Assembly (NCBI GenBank): GCA_035999365.1
Contig: DASYGT010000022.1
Location: 1 to 64,000, forward strand
Reading direction: 5' to 3'
Source: DASYGT01 sp035999365
GTDB lineage: Bacteria > Actinomycetota > Actinomycetes > Mycobacteriales > Jatrophihabitantaceae
Length of the DNA: 64,000 nt
Below are positions 43,478 through 50,544 of the stretch, piece after piece. Position numbers and translations under genes: made by a program. Numbering within the stretch: position 1 is the first letter of the stretch; each line of letters opens with the position of its first letter. The notes beneath the pieces were generated by a model that was not told where the DNA came from, did no database searches, and saw only the letters and a program-made list of their open reading frames with translations.

Positions 43478-44176
43478 TCAGTGCAGCCCGCACTCCGTCT
43501 TGCTCGTGCCGGCCCACCTGCCGGCGCGCAGGTCTTCGCCCACGGAGATGCGGCGCGTGCATGGTGCGCAGCCGATCGAGGCGTAGCCGTCGAACACGAG
43601 CGGGTTCACCAGCACGTTGTTCTCGGTGATGTACGCGTCGACCTTGTCCTGGGTCCATGTCGCGATCGGGTTGAGCTTGACCATCTTGCGGCGGTCGTCC
43701 CATTCGACGACCCGCGCGTCACGGCGAGTGCTCGCCTCATCACGACGCAGCCCGGTGGCCCAAGCCGAGTAACCGGCAAGGGAGTCGCGCAACGGCAACA
43801 CCTTGCGCAGCGCGCAGCACTGGTCCGGATTGCGTTCGTAGAGTCGCGCGCCGAAGCTCTCGTCCTGCTGTGCGACGGTGCGCTTGGGTGTGATGGTCCG
43901 GACAGTGACGGGAAGCGTGGCGGCGACGGCGTCACGAGTGCCGATGGTCTCGGCGAAGTGATAGCCGGTGTCCAGAAACAGGATGTCGACGCCGGGGCGC
44001 ACGCGTGAGGCGAGGTGCGCCATCACGGCATCGCCCATCGACGACGCCACGCACCAGGCCGAGCCGAATTGCTCGTCGGCCCAGGTGAGAATCTCGACGG
44101 CGGATGCGCCGTCGAGTTCCTCACCGGCCCGCTCAGCGAGCTGACGCAGCTCCATGTGCGTCGCTACAGCAACCAT
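43478..44176 (-). CDS. cysH: Adenylylsulfate (APS) reductase, iron-sulfur type
   Basis: A 232-residue reductase turning APS into sulfite. The P-loop-like SSMGDAVMAHL is followed by LDTGYHFAET; the 4Fe-4S ligands are visible as DQCCALRK and IGCAPCTRR, and the catalytic Cys is in ECGLH at the very C-terminus. The Cys pairs mark it as an APS, not PAPS, reductase. The ATG at 44176 lies inside the sirA end (13-nt overlap) with GGAGGAAGA just upstream, so it is coupled to sirA. Confidence 0.94.
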   Translation of the reverse strand: MVAVATHMELRQLAERAGEELDGASAVEILTWADEQFGSAWCVASSMGDAVMAHLASRVRPGVDILFLDTGYHFAETIGTRDAVAATLPVTVRTITPKRTVAQQDESFGARLYERNPDQCCALRKVLPLRDSLAGYSAWATGLRRDEASTRRDARVVEWDDRRKMVKLNPIATWTQDKVDAYITENNVLVNPLVFDGYASIGCAPCTRRISVGEDLRAGRWAGTSKTECGLH

Positions 44177-45807
44177 TCTTCCTCCGCCCGGCTGACGTAC
44201 GCCGCGAACGATTCCCCCTCCGCGCGGCGCTTCAGAAAGCCCCGGAGCACGCGTTCGGCGTAATCCGGTGCTTGTTCTGCTGTCACCTTCAAACCACGGA
44301 ACTTGCGCCCGAATTCCGCGTCAGTGCCCATCTGTCCGCCGAGGTGCACCTGAAAGGCGTCCTCGTCGCCGTTCTCGCCCTTGTGGACCACGCCCTTGAA
44401 GCCGATGTCCGCGACCTGGAAGCGGGCGCAGGAGTTGGGGCAGCCGTTGACGTTGATCGTGATGGAGGTGTCGAAATCGGGCAACCGCTTCTCGAGCTCG
44501 AGCCGGATGGTGTCGGCGCGTCCCTTCGTCTCCGTCAGCGCGAGCTTGCAGAACTCGATGCCGGTGCAGGCGATCGTCCCGCGCAGGAATGCGGAGGGGA
44601 ACACGAAGAATCCGAGTAACTCGAGCTCGTCGGCCAGCGGCTTTGTGTGCTGTTCGGCGACGTCGAGTACCACCAGGCCCTGCTGTGCGGTCAGCGCTGT
44701 GCGTCCTGAGCCGCGTCGCTCGGCGATGTGAGCGAGCTCGAGCAGTGCGGTGCCCGACGTCCGTCCCGATCGCGTTGTCGCACCCACGGCGAACAGGCCG
44801 TTGCTCTGCGCGAACACGCCGGTGTGGTCGCGATTCGCAGGCGAGGGCGGCGCGGATGGCCCGTCGGGCAGAGAGCGGTGCAAGTACTCGGTCTCGAGCA
44901 CTTCGCGGAACTTTGCGGCACCCCAGTCGGCGAGCAGGAACTTCAACCGCGCGTGGTTGCGCTGGCGTCGGTAGCCGTAGTCGCGGAAGATCGAGGTGAT
45001 GCCGACCCACACTTCGGGCACCTCGTCCGGCGTCACGAAGACGCCGAGCCGTTCGGCGAAGCGCGGATTGGTCGACAGACCGCCGCCGACCCATACGTCG
45101 AAGCCGGGCGTGCCGTCCGGGCCGATGACGCCGACGAACGAGCAGTCGTTGATCTCGTGGTTCGTGCAGTGTTGCGCGCATCCCGAAATCGACGTCTTGT
45201 ACTTGCGCGGCAGGTTCGAGAACGCGGGGTCGCCCAGGTACCGGTCGACGACCGCACGCAGGGCCGGGCCGGCGTCGAGGACGGAGTCGGCCGTGACTCC
45301 CTCCACCGGGCAGCCGAGCATGACGCGCGGGCAGTCGCCGCAGGCCTCGGTGGTGGAGAGTCCGACAGCCTCCAGCTTCGCCCAGATCGCCGGGACGTCC
45401 TCGATCCGGATCCAATGCAGCTGGACGTTCTGCCGGTCGGTGATGTCCGCGACATCACGGCCGTACTCGGTCGAGATCGACGCCACGACCCGCAGCTGCT
45501 CGTTGGTGAGGGTGCCGCCGTCGATGCGGATTCGCATCATGAAGAATTCGGCCTCGAGCTCCTCAGGTTCCAGCGTCGCCGTCTTACCGCCCGGAATGCC
45601 TTCGCGCCGCTGGGTGTACAGCCCCATCCAGCGGAACCGGCCACGCAGGTCGCCGGGGTCGATGCCGGCGAAACCGGTGTGCTGGTAGATGTCGATGATT
45701 CGCTGGCGGACGTTCAGCGGGTTGTCGTCACGCTTGCTGCGCTCGTTCGGGTTGAGCGGTTCGCGATAACCGAGGGCCCACTGGCCCTGTCCCTTGCGCG
45801 CTGGCAT
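44164..45807 (-). CDS. sirA: Ferredoxin-dependent assimilatory sulfite reductase
   Basis: A 547-residue siroheme enzyme reducing sulfite to sulfide. Siroheme/4Fe-4S ligands lie in CTGIEFCKLALTETK and NGCPNSCARFQ; substrate-binding basic residues are in the RNH/ISGCAQHCTNHEI region. GLYTQRREG and ACGDCPRVMLGCP correspond to the Tyr and Cys that form a covalent link in M. tuberculosis NirA/SirA. The ATG has AAGGAA upstream. A short Cys-containing leader peptide lies 83 nt upstream. Confidence 0.94.
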   Translation of the reverse strand: MPARKGQGQWALGYREPLNPNERSKRDDNPLNVRQRIIDIYQHTGFAGIDPGDLRGRFRWMGLYTQRREGIPGGKTATLEPEELEAEFFMMRIRIDGGTLTNEQLRVVASISTEYGRDVADITDRQNVQLHWIRIEDVPAIWAKLEAVGLSTTEACGDCPRVMLGCPVEGVTADSVLDAGPALRAVVDRYLGDPAFSNLPRKYKTSISGCAQHCTNHEINDCSFVGVIGPDGTPGFDVWVGGGLSTNPRFAERLGVFVTPDEVPEVWVGITSIFRDYGYRRQRNHARLKFLLADWGAAKFREVLETEYLHRSLPDGPSAPPSPANRDHTGVFAQSNGLFAVGATTRSGRTSGTALLELAHIAERRGSGRTALTAQQGLVVLDVAEQHTKPLADELELLGFFVFPSAFLRGTIACTGIEFCKLALTETKGRADTIRLELEKRLPDFDTSITINVNGCPNSCARFQVADIGFKGVVHKGENGDEDAFQVHLGGQMGTDAEFGRKFRGLKVTAEQAPDYAERVLRGFLKRRAEGESFAAYVSRAEEEWLL

Positions 45808-45889
45808 GGCGCGTTCCTTCCGGTTTTTCCGAATGTGCGAGACGACGGCGACTCGAGCGGCGATCCGGCGCGGGTGCGCTGGCGGCGAG

Positions 45890-46006
45890 TCAGTGCAGCT
45901 GGTGGCGCGGCGTCATTCGACACGCGGCGGCAGTGACGCGCACCAGATCGACGTGGCGGCGCATGGTCAGCGCAAGATCGCTGACGGTGCCGGCGGGCCG
46001 ATACAT
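45890..46006 (-). CDS. Putative sulfur-responsive leader peptide upstream of sirA
   Basis: On the minus strand an ORF of 38 codons starts at ATG 46006 and ends at TGA 45890; an in-frame internal ATG at 45964 gives the core 24-residue peptide MRRHVDLVRVTAAACR plus 8 residues. RRHxDLxRVxxxxC is the pattern of the small actinobacterial leader peptides seen upstream of sulfur-assimilation genes. Ribosome pausing at the Cys codon is the presumed sensor. It sits 83 nt ahead of sirA in the same direction. TTGACA lies further upstream at about 46043. Confidence 0.8.
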   Translation of the reverse strand: MYRPAGTVSDLALTMRRHVDLVRVTAAACRMTPRHQLH

Positions 46007-46145
46007 AGGCCCAGGGTCCCACAGGCCGGGGACGCACGCGAAATGTCAAGCACAGATCACACCGGTGGGTGTGTGTGGGTTCGATGCCGGTGCCGTGCGC
46101 CGGATCCCCGCAGGACAGCGGGAGCGGCTCGGGGACAATGGCCGC

Positions 46146-47354
46146 GTGACCGGCTTCCCGCTTCTGCTCGACCTCACAGGACGGCGCGTCGTCGTGGTGG
46201 GCGGGGGAGCGGTGGCGACCCGCCGTGCCCGGGGCCTGGCGGACGCCGGCGCGCGGGTCGAGGTTGTGGCACCGCTCGTCAGCCCGGAGTTGGCCACCCT
46301 GGGGCTGACTATCCACGAGCGCCGGTTCGCCCCGGCCGATCTCGACGGCTCCTGGCTCGCGGTCGCGTGCACCGACGACCCGATGGTCAATGCCGCTGTG
46401 GCCGAAGCGGCAGAAGTGCGCAGGGTCTTCTGCGTCCGGGCCGACCAGGCGGCGGGAGGCAGCGCACGCACGCCGGCGACGCTGCGCCGCGACGGCCTGA
46501 CCGTCGCCGTCACCGGTGGTGACGACCCGGTCCGCGCGGTGGCTCTGCGCGACGCGATCTCGGTGGCACTGGACGTGGGGGAGCTGCCGGCGCGGCCCGC
46601 GCGAGCGTCAGTGGCGGGCGGTTCGGTGGCACTGGTCGGCGGCGGGCCCGGTGACCCGGATCTGATCACGGTGCGCGGCCGCCGTTTGGTGGCGGCGGCC
46701 GACGTCATCGTCGTCGACCGTCTCGCGCCGCGGGACCTGCTCGCCGACCTGCCGGACGACGTCGAGGTGATCGATTGCGGCAAGTCGGCGCACCGGCACA
46801 ACCTCACGCAGGAGGAGATCAACGCCACCCTCATCGACCGCGCCCGGCAGGGCAAGCGGGTGGTGCGCCTCAAGGGTGGTGATCCGTTCGTCTTCGGTCG
46901 CGGTGGTGAGGAATTCCTGGCCTGTGTCGCCGCCGGTGTACCGGTGTCGGTGGTGCCGGGCATCAGTTCGGCGCTGGCCGCGGCGGCGGCCGCCGATATC
47001 CCGCTGACCCATCGCGGCGTGGCCGCCGAGTTCACGGTTGTCTCCGGTCATCTCGATCCGGGGCGTCCCACAGATGAAGGGATCGACTGGTCCGGCCTGG
47101 CCGCAGCGGCGGGGACACTCGTCCTGCTGATGTCGATGGACCGTCTCGACGTGATTGCCGAGGAGCTCATCGCGCACGGCCGCGCGGCCTCGACACCCGC
47201 CGCCGCAGTGCACCGCGCCACGCTGGCCGGGCAGGTCGTCGTCCGGTCGCGGCTGGACGGGCTGGCCAAGGCGGTGCGTGACGCCGGCATCGGCGCGCCC
47301 GGCGTCGTGATCGTGGGCGACGTGGTCACCACCTTGGTGCCGGAGTTGCCGTAG
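46146..47354 (+). CDS. cysG: Siroheme synthase (CysG-like fusion)
   Basis: A 402-residue protein. Residues 1-150 are a Met8/CysG-N module (GRRVVVVGGGAVATRRARGL, NAD-dependent precorrin-2 dehydrogenase and ferrochelatase); from about 158 is the uroporphyrinogen-III methyltransferase module (VALVGGGPGDPDLITVRG, DRLAPRDLL, RLKGGDPFVFGRGGEE, VPGISSALAAAA, PLTHRGVA). It makes siroheme, the cofactor of the divergent sulfite reductase. Starts at GTG with GACAAT 6 nt upstream, a near-consensus leaderless box. Confidence 0.92.
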   Translation: MTGFPLLLDLTGRRVVVVGGGAVATRRARGLADAGARVEVVAPLVSPELATLGLTIHERRFAPADLDGSWLAVACTDDPMVNAAVAEAAEVRRVFCVRADQAAGGSARTPATLRRDGLTVAVTGGDDPVRAVALRDAISVALDVGELPARPARASVAGGSVALVGGGPGDPDLITVRGRRLVAAADVIVVDRLAPRDLLADLPDDVEVIDCGKSAHRHNLTQEEINATLIDRARQGKRVVRLKGGDPFVFGRGGEEFLACVAAGVPVSVVPGISSALAAAAAADIPLTHRGVAAEFTVVSGHLDPGRPTDEGIDWSGLAAAAGTLVLLMSMDRLDVIAEELIAHGRAASTPAAAVHRATLAGQVVVRSRLDGLAKAVRDAGIGAPGVVIVGDVVTTLVPELP

Positions 47355-47375
47355 CCCGTCGCCGTGGGCTATGAT
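47346..47375 (+). promoter_or_regulatory. Promoter of the HEPN-methyltransferase-dinB run
   Basis: TTGCCG (47346-47351), an 18-nt spacer and TATGAT (47370-47375). The -10 overlaps the left arm of the LexA-like box. Confidence 0.6.
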
Positions 47376-47394
47376 TCGAACAGGTATTCGAATC
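47373..47394 (+). promoter_or_regulatory. LexA-like SOS box
   Basis: GATTCGAA-CAGGTA-TTCGAATC is a perfect 8-bp inverted repeat. Its core TCGAAC-N4-ATTCGA differs by one base from the actinobacterial SOS consensus TCGAAC-N4-GTTCGA. It overlaps the -10 box and transcription start, the ideal position for repression. Confidence 0.75.
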
Positions 47395-47462
47395 GGAGAC
47401 TCGTCCGAGTGTCTGTCGGATGCTCAGTCCGAGTCCCACGTCCAGCGACAGGCGGTGCATTG

Positions 47463-47915
47463 ATGGCGGTTGCGCAGCTGCCGCGGCGGCTATCCCCGTC
47501 CGCGACGCACGGGCATCCTCCCGCACGCAGCGGCTCAGCAAGCTCGCCCGCAGCGCTCGCGTCCCAGGCGCGATCGGTGCTCGCTGAGTCGGCCCGCGCC
47601 GACACGGCGGCTGACCGGTTCCGGCTGGCACATCTTGCGGCGCTGCGCACCGCCGCAGTGGTCTTTGCGCAGCGCGGCAGGCCCGCAGGGCGGCGACGGG
47701 CGCTCGTCAGCGCCTGGGTGCTGCTCGCGGACCTCGCTCCGGACTACGTCGAGTGGGCGAGCTACTTTGCAGCCGGCGCGGCCGCCCGTGCAGCGGTCGA
47801 GGCCGGCGCGACCAGTGCGGTCACCGCACGCGATGCCGACGACCAGCTTCGCGCAGCGGCCGAATTCCTCAGGCTGGTGGAAGCGTCCCTGGGTTTGCTC
47901 CCGTTGGCCGGCTGA
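47463..47915 (+). CDS. SAV_6107-type HEPN domain protein
   Basis: A 150-residue all-helical protein: ESARADTAADRFRLAHLAALRTAAVVFAQRG then YVEWASYFAAGAAARAAVEAG. This matches the small HEPN family often found next to dinB in actinobacteria. HEPN proteins may be RNases or structural; the RxxxxH-type motif (RFRLAH) is suggestive but not proof. The open frame reaches upstream to 47364 across the SOS box, so the ATG at 47463 with AGGCGG upstream is taken as start. Confidence 0.75.
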   Translation: MAVAQLPRRLSPSATHGHPPARSGSASSPAALASQARSVLAESARADTAADRFRLAHLAALRTAAVVFAQRGRPAGRRRALVSAWVLLADLAPDYVEWASYFAAGAAARAAVEAGATSAVTARDADDQLRAAAEFLRLVEASLGLLPLAG

Positions 47916-47955
47916 GCCGCCGCACGCTGTCCGCTCTGCGAGCTAGGGTGCGAAC

Positions 47956-48687
47956 GTGTCCAGCCCTGCGCGCGATGTCCGAGACGTCACCGTGCATGCA
48001 CGGCAGCGACTGGTGTGGGACGTGCTTGTCGGCGCGCTTGAGGCGCGAGGCGGGCCGCCCGCCCAGGTGCTCGATTGTGGCGGCGGCAGTGGAAGCTTCG
48101 CCGTTCCCCTGGCGCGTGTCGGAGCGCACGTCACCGTCGTCGACATCAGCGTCGACGCGCTCGCGACATTGCACCGGCGGGCCGACGAGGCCGGGGTGGC
48201 CGACCGTATCTATCCCGTCCAGGGCGACGTCGAGGCGCTCAGCGACGCAGTTGCGGTCGCCGCGTTCGATCTCGTGCTGGCGCACGGCATCCTCGAAGCC
48301 GTCGACTCCGTGGAGGCCGCCTTCGTGTCCATCGCCGCGGCCCTCCGTCCGGGGGGCCTGCTCAGTGTTCTCGTCACCAACCCGGTCGCCTCCGTCCTTG
48401 CGCGGGCCTTCGCCGGCGATCTCGACGCGGCATTCACCGAGCTGCTCGCTCTGGATTCTGAGACTGTCCTGGGCCCGGACGCCGTTCGACGGCTGTGCGT
48501 GACTGCGGGGCTGGAGATCGAGCGGACGCACGGAGTGGGTGTCTTCTCCGAGATGATCCCGGGCGCCGCACTCGACCGCCCCGGTGCCGGCGAGTTGCTC
48601 GCCCAGCTCGAAGCAGCGAGCGCGACGCGGGCGCCTTTCGCCGATATCGCCACTCGCGTGCACACGCTCGCCCGCCGACCGGACTGA
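47956..48687 (+). CDS. Class I SAM-dependent methyltransferase
   Basis: A 243-residue methyltransferase: VLDCGGGSGSFAVPLARVGAHVTVVDIS, PVQGDVEAL, FDLVLAHGILEAV and ALRPGGLLSVLVTNP. It resembles CmoA/UbiE-like enzymes in motif layout, but the substrate is not clear. TAGGGT (47944-47949) exactly 6 nt before the GTG gives an independent leaderless promoter downstream of the SOS promoter. dinB follows 5 nt after its stop. Confidence 0.8.
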   Translation: MSSPARDVRDVTVHARQRLVWDVLVGALEARGGPPAQVLDCGGGSGSFAVPLARVGAHVTVVDISVDALATLHRRADEAGVADRIYPVQGDVEALSDAVAVAAFDLVLAHGILEAVDSVEAAFVSIAAALRPGGLLSVLVTNPVASVLARAFAGDLDAAFTELLALDSETVLGPDAVRRLCVTAGLEIERTHGVGVFSEMIPGAALDRPGAGELLAQLEAASATRAPFADIATRVHTLARRPD

Positions 48688-48692
48688 CCGGT

Positions 48693-49985
48693 ATGGGCCG
48701 CAGCTCCGACGTGCCCCGCGCAGTCTCCGCCGAGGCGGGTGACGACACCGACTGCCCGATCCTGCACGTCGACATGGATGCCTTCTTCGCCAGCGTCGAG
48801 ATCAGGCGCCGCCCGGAACTGCTGGGCAAGCCGGTGGTCGTCGGCGGCGGGGTGCGCGGCGTGGTCGCCGCCGCGTCCTACGAGGCACGCCGGTTCGGCA
48901 TCCGCAGCGCGATGCCGATGAGCCAGGCGCGGCGGCTGTGCCCGGGGATCACGGTGCTGCCGCCGGATCGCGGTGCCTATGCCCACGCCTCGTCGCAGGT
49001 CATGGCGATCCTGCATGAGGTCACGGCCCTCGTCGAACCGCTCTCGCTCGACGAGGCCTTCCTCGACGTCTCCGGTGCCCGCCGCCTGTACGGCCGGCCT
49101 CGCGACATCGCGGCCGGCATTCGTGCGCGCGTTTCGGCCGACTTGGGGTTGACGTGTTCGGTCGGGGTTGCGTCGACGAAGTTCGTTGCGAAGCTCGCTT
49201 CCGCGCGCTGCAAGCCCGACGGACTGCTCGTCGTCCCCGCCGATTCGGTGCTCGAATTCCTGCATCCGCTGCCCGTCACGGTTCTCTGGGGCGTGGGGGC
49301 GCGGACCGCCGAACCACTGCATCGGTTAGGAATACGCACCGTTGCCGACCTCGCCGCCACTCCGCCGGACACGCTCCGCCGTGCCGTCGGTGCGGCCGCC
49401 GCCGAGCATCTGCACGCGCTTGCACACGGCCGCGACGACCGCGGCGTCGACCCGCGCGAGGTCGAGAAGTCGATCAGTTCGGAACACACCGGAGAGGTCG
49501 ACCTCACCGCCGAGGCCGACGTCGTGCGCGAGATGCTGCGTCTTGCCGGCGATGTCGGCGGCCGGCTGCGATCGCGAGGTATCACGGCGCGCACCATCGG
49601 AATCAAGATCAGGTTCGCGGACTTCCGCACGGTCACCCGCGTCCGCACGCTGCCCTCGTGGACGGACTCGACTGCGCTCATCTACGAGACGGCATGCGAT
49701 CTCTATCGCAGCCTCGACCTCGATCGGCCGCGCGTGCGCCTGGTCGGCGTCAAGGCCGAGGGATTCCGTGCGGCCGGCGCCGTAGCCGAGCAATTGACCC
49801 TCGACACAGGTGCCGACACGCCCGATCGGGTCGCCGCAGAGCGGGTCCTCGACGCCGCGCGGGCGAAGTTCGGTACCGGGGCAATCGGGTACGGATCGCT
49901 CATGCCCGGGCCGTCGCGTCTCGAGGATCCAGGCGCAGCGGGCACGCCCGGCGAGGCAGATTCGGTCGATGCGCGCAAGAGTTAG
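48693..49985 (+). CDS. dinB: DNA polymerase IV (Y family)
   Basis: A 430-residue translesion polymerase. HVDMDAFFASVEIRRRP and SLDEAFLDVSGA carry the catalytic Asp/Asp-Glu; GVASTKFVAKLASARCKPDGLLVV and the helix-hairpin WGVGARTAEPLHRLGIRTVADLA follow, then the little finger domain. No clear beta-clamp motif at the C-terminus; the last 25 residues are low complexity. ATG 5 nt after the methyltransferase stop, so likely in the same SOS-controlled transcript. Confidence 0.93.
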   Translation: MGRSSDVPRAVSAEAGDDTDCPILHVDMDAFFASVEIRRRPELLGKPVVVGGGVRGVVAAASYEARRFGIRSAMPMSQARRLCPGITVLPPDRGAYAHASSQVMAILHEVTALVEPLSLDEAFLDVSGARRLYGRPRDIAAGIRARVSADLGLTCSVGVASTKFVAKLASARCKPDGLLVVPADSVLEFLHPLPVTVLWGVGARTAEPLHRLGIRTVADLAATPPDTLRRAVGAAAAEHLHALAHGRDDRGVDPREVEKSISSEHTGEVDLTAEADVVREMLRLAGDVGGRLRSRGITARTIGIKIRFADFRTVTRVRTLPSWTDSTALIYETACDLYRSLDLDRPRVRLVGVKAEGFRAAGAVAEQLTLDTGADTPDRVAAERVLDAARAKFGTGAIGYGSLMPGPSRLEDPGAAGTPGEADSVDARKS

Positions 49986-50019
49986 CACACGCGCGCTTTC
50001 GATCCGGCGAAACGGCTCG

Positions 50020-50025
50020 TATGCT
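50020..50025 (+). promoter_or_regulatory. Candidate -10 box for the DUF3040 gene
   Basis: TATGCT, about 112 nt before the GTG at 50137. The leader it would make contains a strong hairpin (50100-50121). Confidence 0.35.
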
Positions 50026-50099
50026 CGAAGCGAACGGTTGTCCGACTGGCACAGGTTCAGGCGGCCCTCCGGGTGACAGGTCCAGGTCAGCGCGAGAAG

Positions 50100-50121
50100 C
50101 GCCGCGGCACACACCGCGGCG
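50100..50121 (+). other. Hairpin just before the DUF3040 ribosome-binding site
   Basis: CGCCGCGG / CCGCGGCG, an 8-bp perfect stem with a CACACA loop, ends 4 nt before GAAGGAGG. It could modulate translation initiation. Confidence 0.4.
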
Positions 50122-50136
50122 ACGAAGGAGGGCTAG

Positions 50137-50511
50137 GTGCCGCTCTCCGACCATGAGCAGAGGTTGCTCGACCAGATCGAGCAGGCTCTCTATGCCGACG
50201 ATCCGAAGTTCGCCTCCGCGGTCCGGTCCGCACGCTCCCGCTCGCGGGTGCGCCGGTCGCTCGTGCTCTGCATCGTCGGAGTGATCGCCGGACTGGGGCT
50301 CGTCCTCGTCGGGCTGGTCACCGGGCTGATCGTGTTGAGCGTCGTCGGCTTCGTGCTGGTGGTCGGCTCGTGTGGGCTCGCGGTGCAGTCGTTCCGGACC
50401 AAGGCGTCGACGACCATCGACAACGGCCCCCCCGCAGGCAAGCCGGTGCGCCCCTCCGGCCTGCGTGGGCGCATGGAAGACCGTCTGCGCCGTCGCTTCG
50501 ACGAGAACTGA
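50137..50511 (+). CDS. DUF3040 membrane protein (Rv2169c-like)
   Basis: A 124-residue protein: N-terminal LSDHEQRLLDQIEQALYADDPKFASAV is the DUF3040 signature, then two closely spaced membrane helices (about 43-85) and a basic Pro/Arg tail. Strong GAAGGAGG ribosome-binding site. Function unknown; its position upstream of the dcw cluster is conserved in actinobacteria, from memory. Confidence 0.85.
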   Translation: MPLSDHEQRLLDQIEQALYADDPKFASAVRSARSRSRVRRSLVLCIVGVIAGLGLVLVGLVTGLIVLSVVGFVLVVGSCGLAVQSFRTKASTTIDNGPPAGKPVRPSGLRGRMEDRLRRRFDEN

Positions 50512-50544
50512 CCGAGGCAAGCACCGACGTCAGCATGTCGGCGC

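Noticed and set aside
47364..47462. N-terminal extension of the HEPN protein by 33 codons
   Set aside because: It would translate through the promoter and SOS box, upstream of the likely transcription start.
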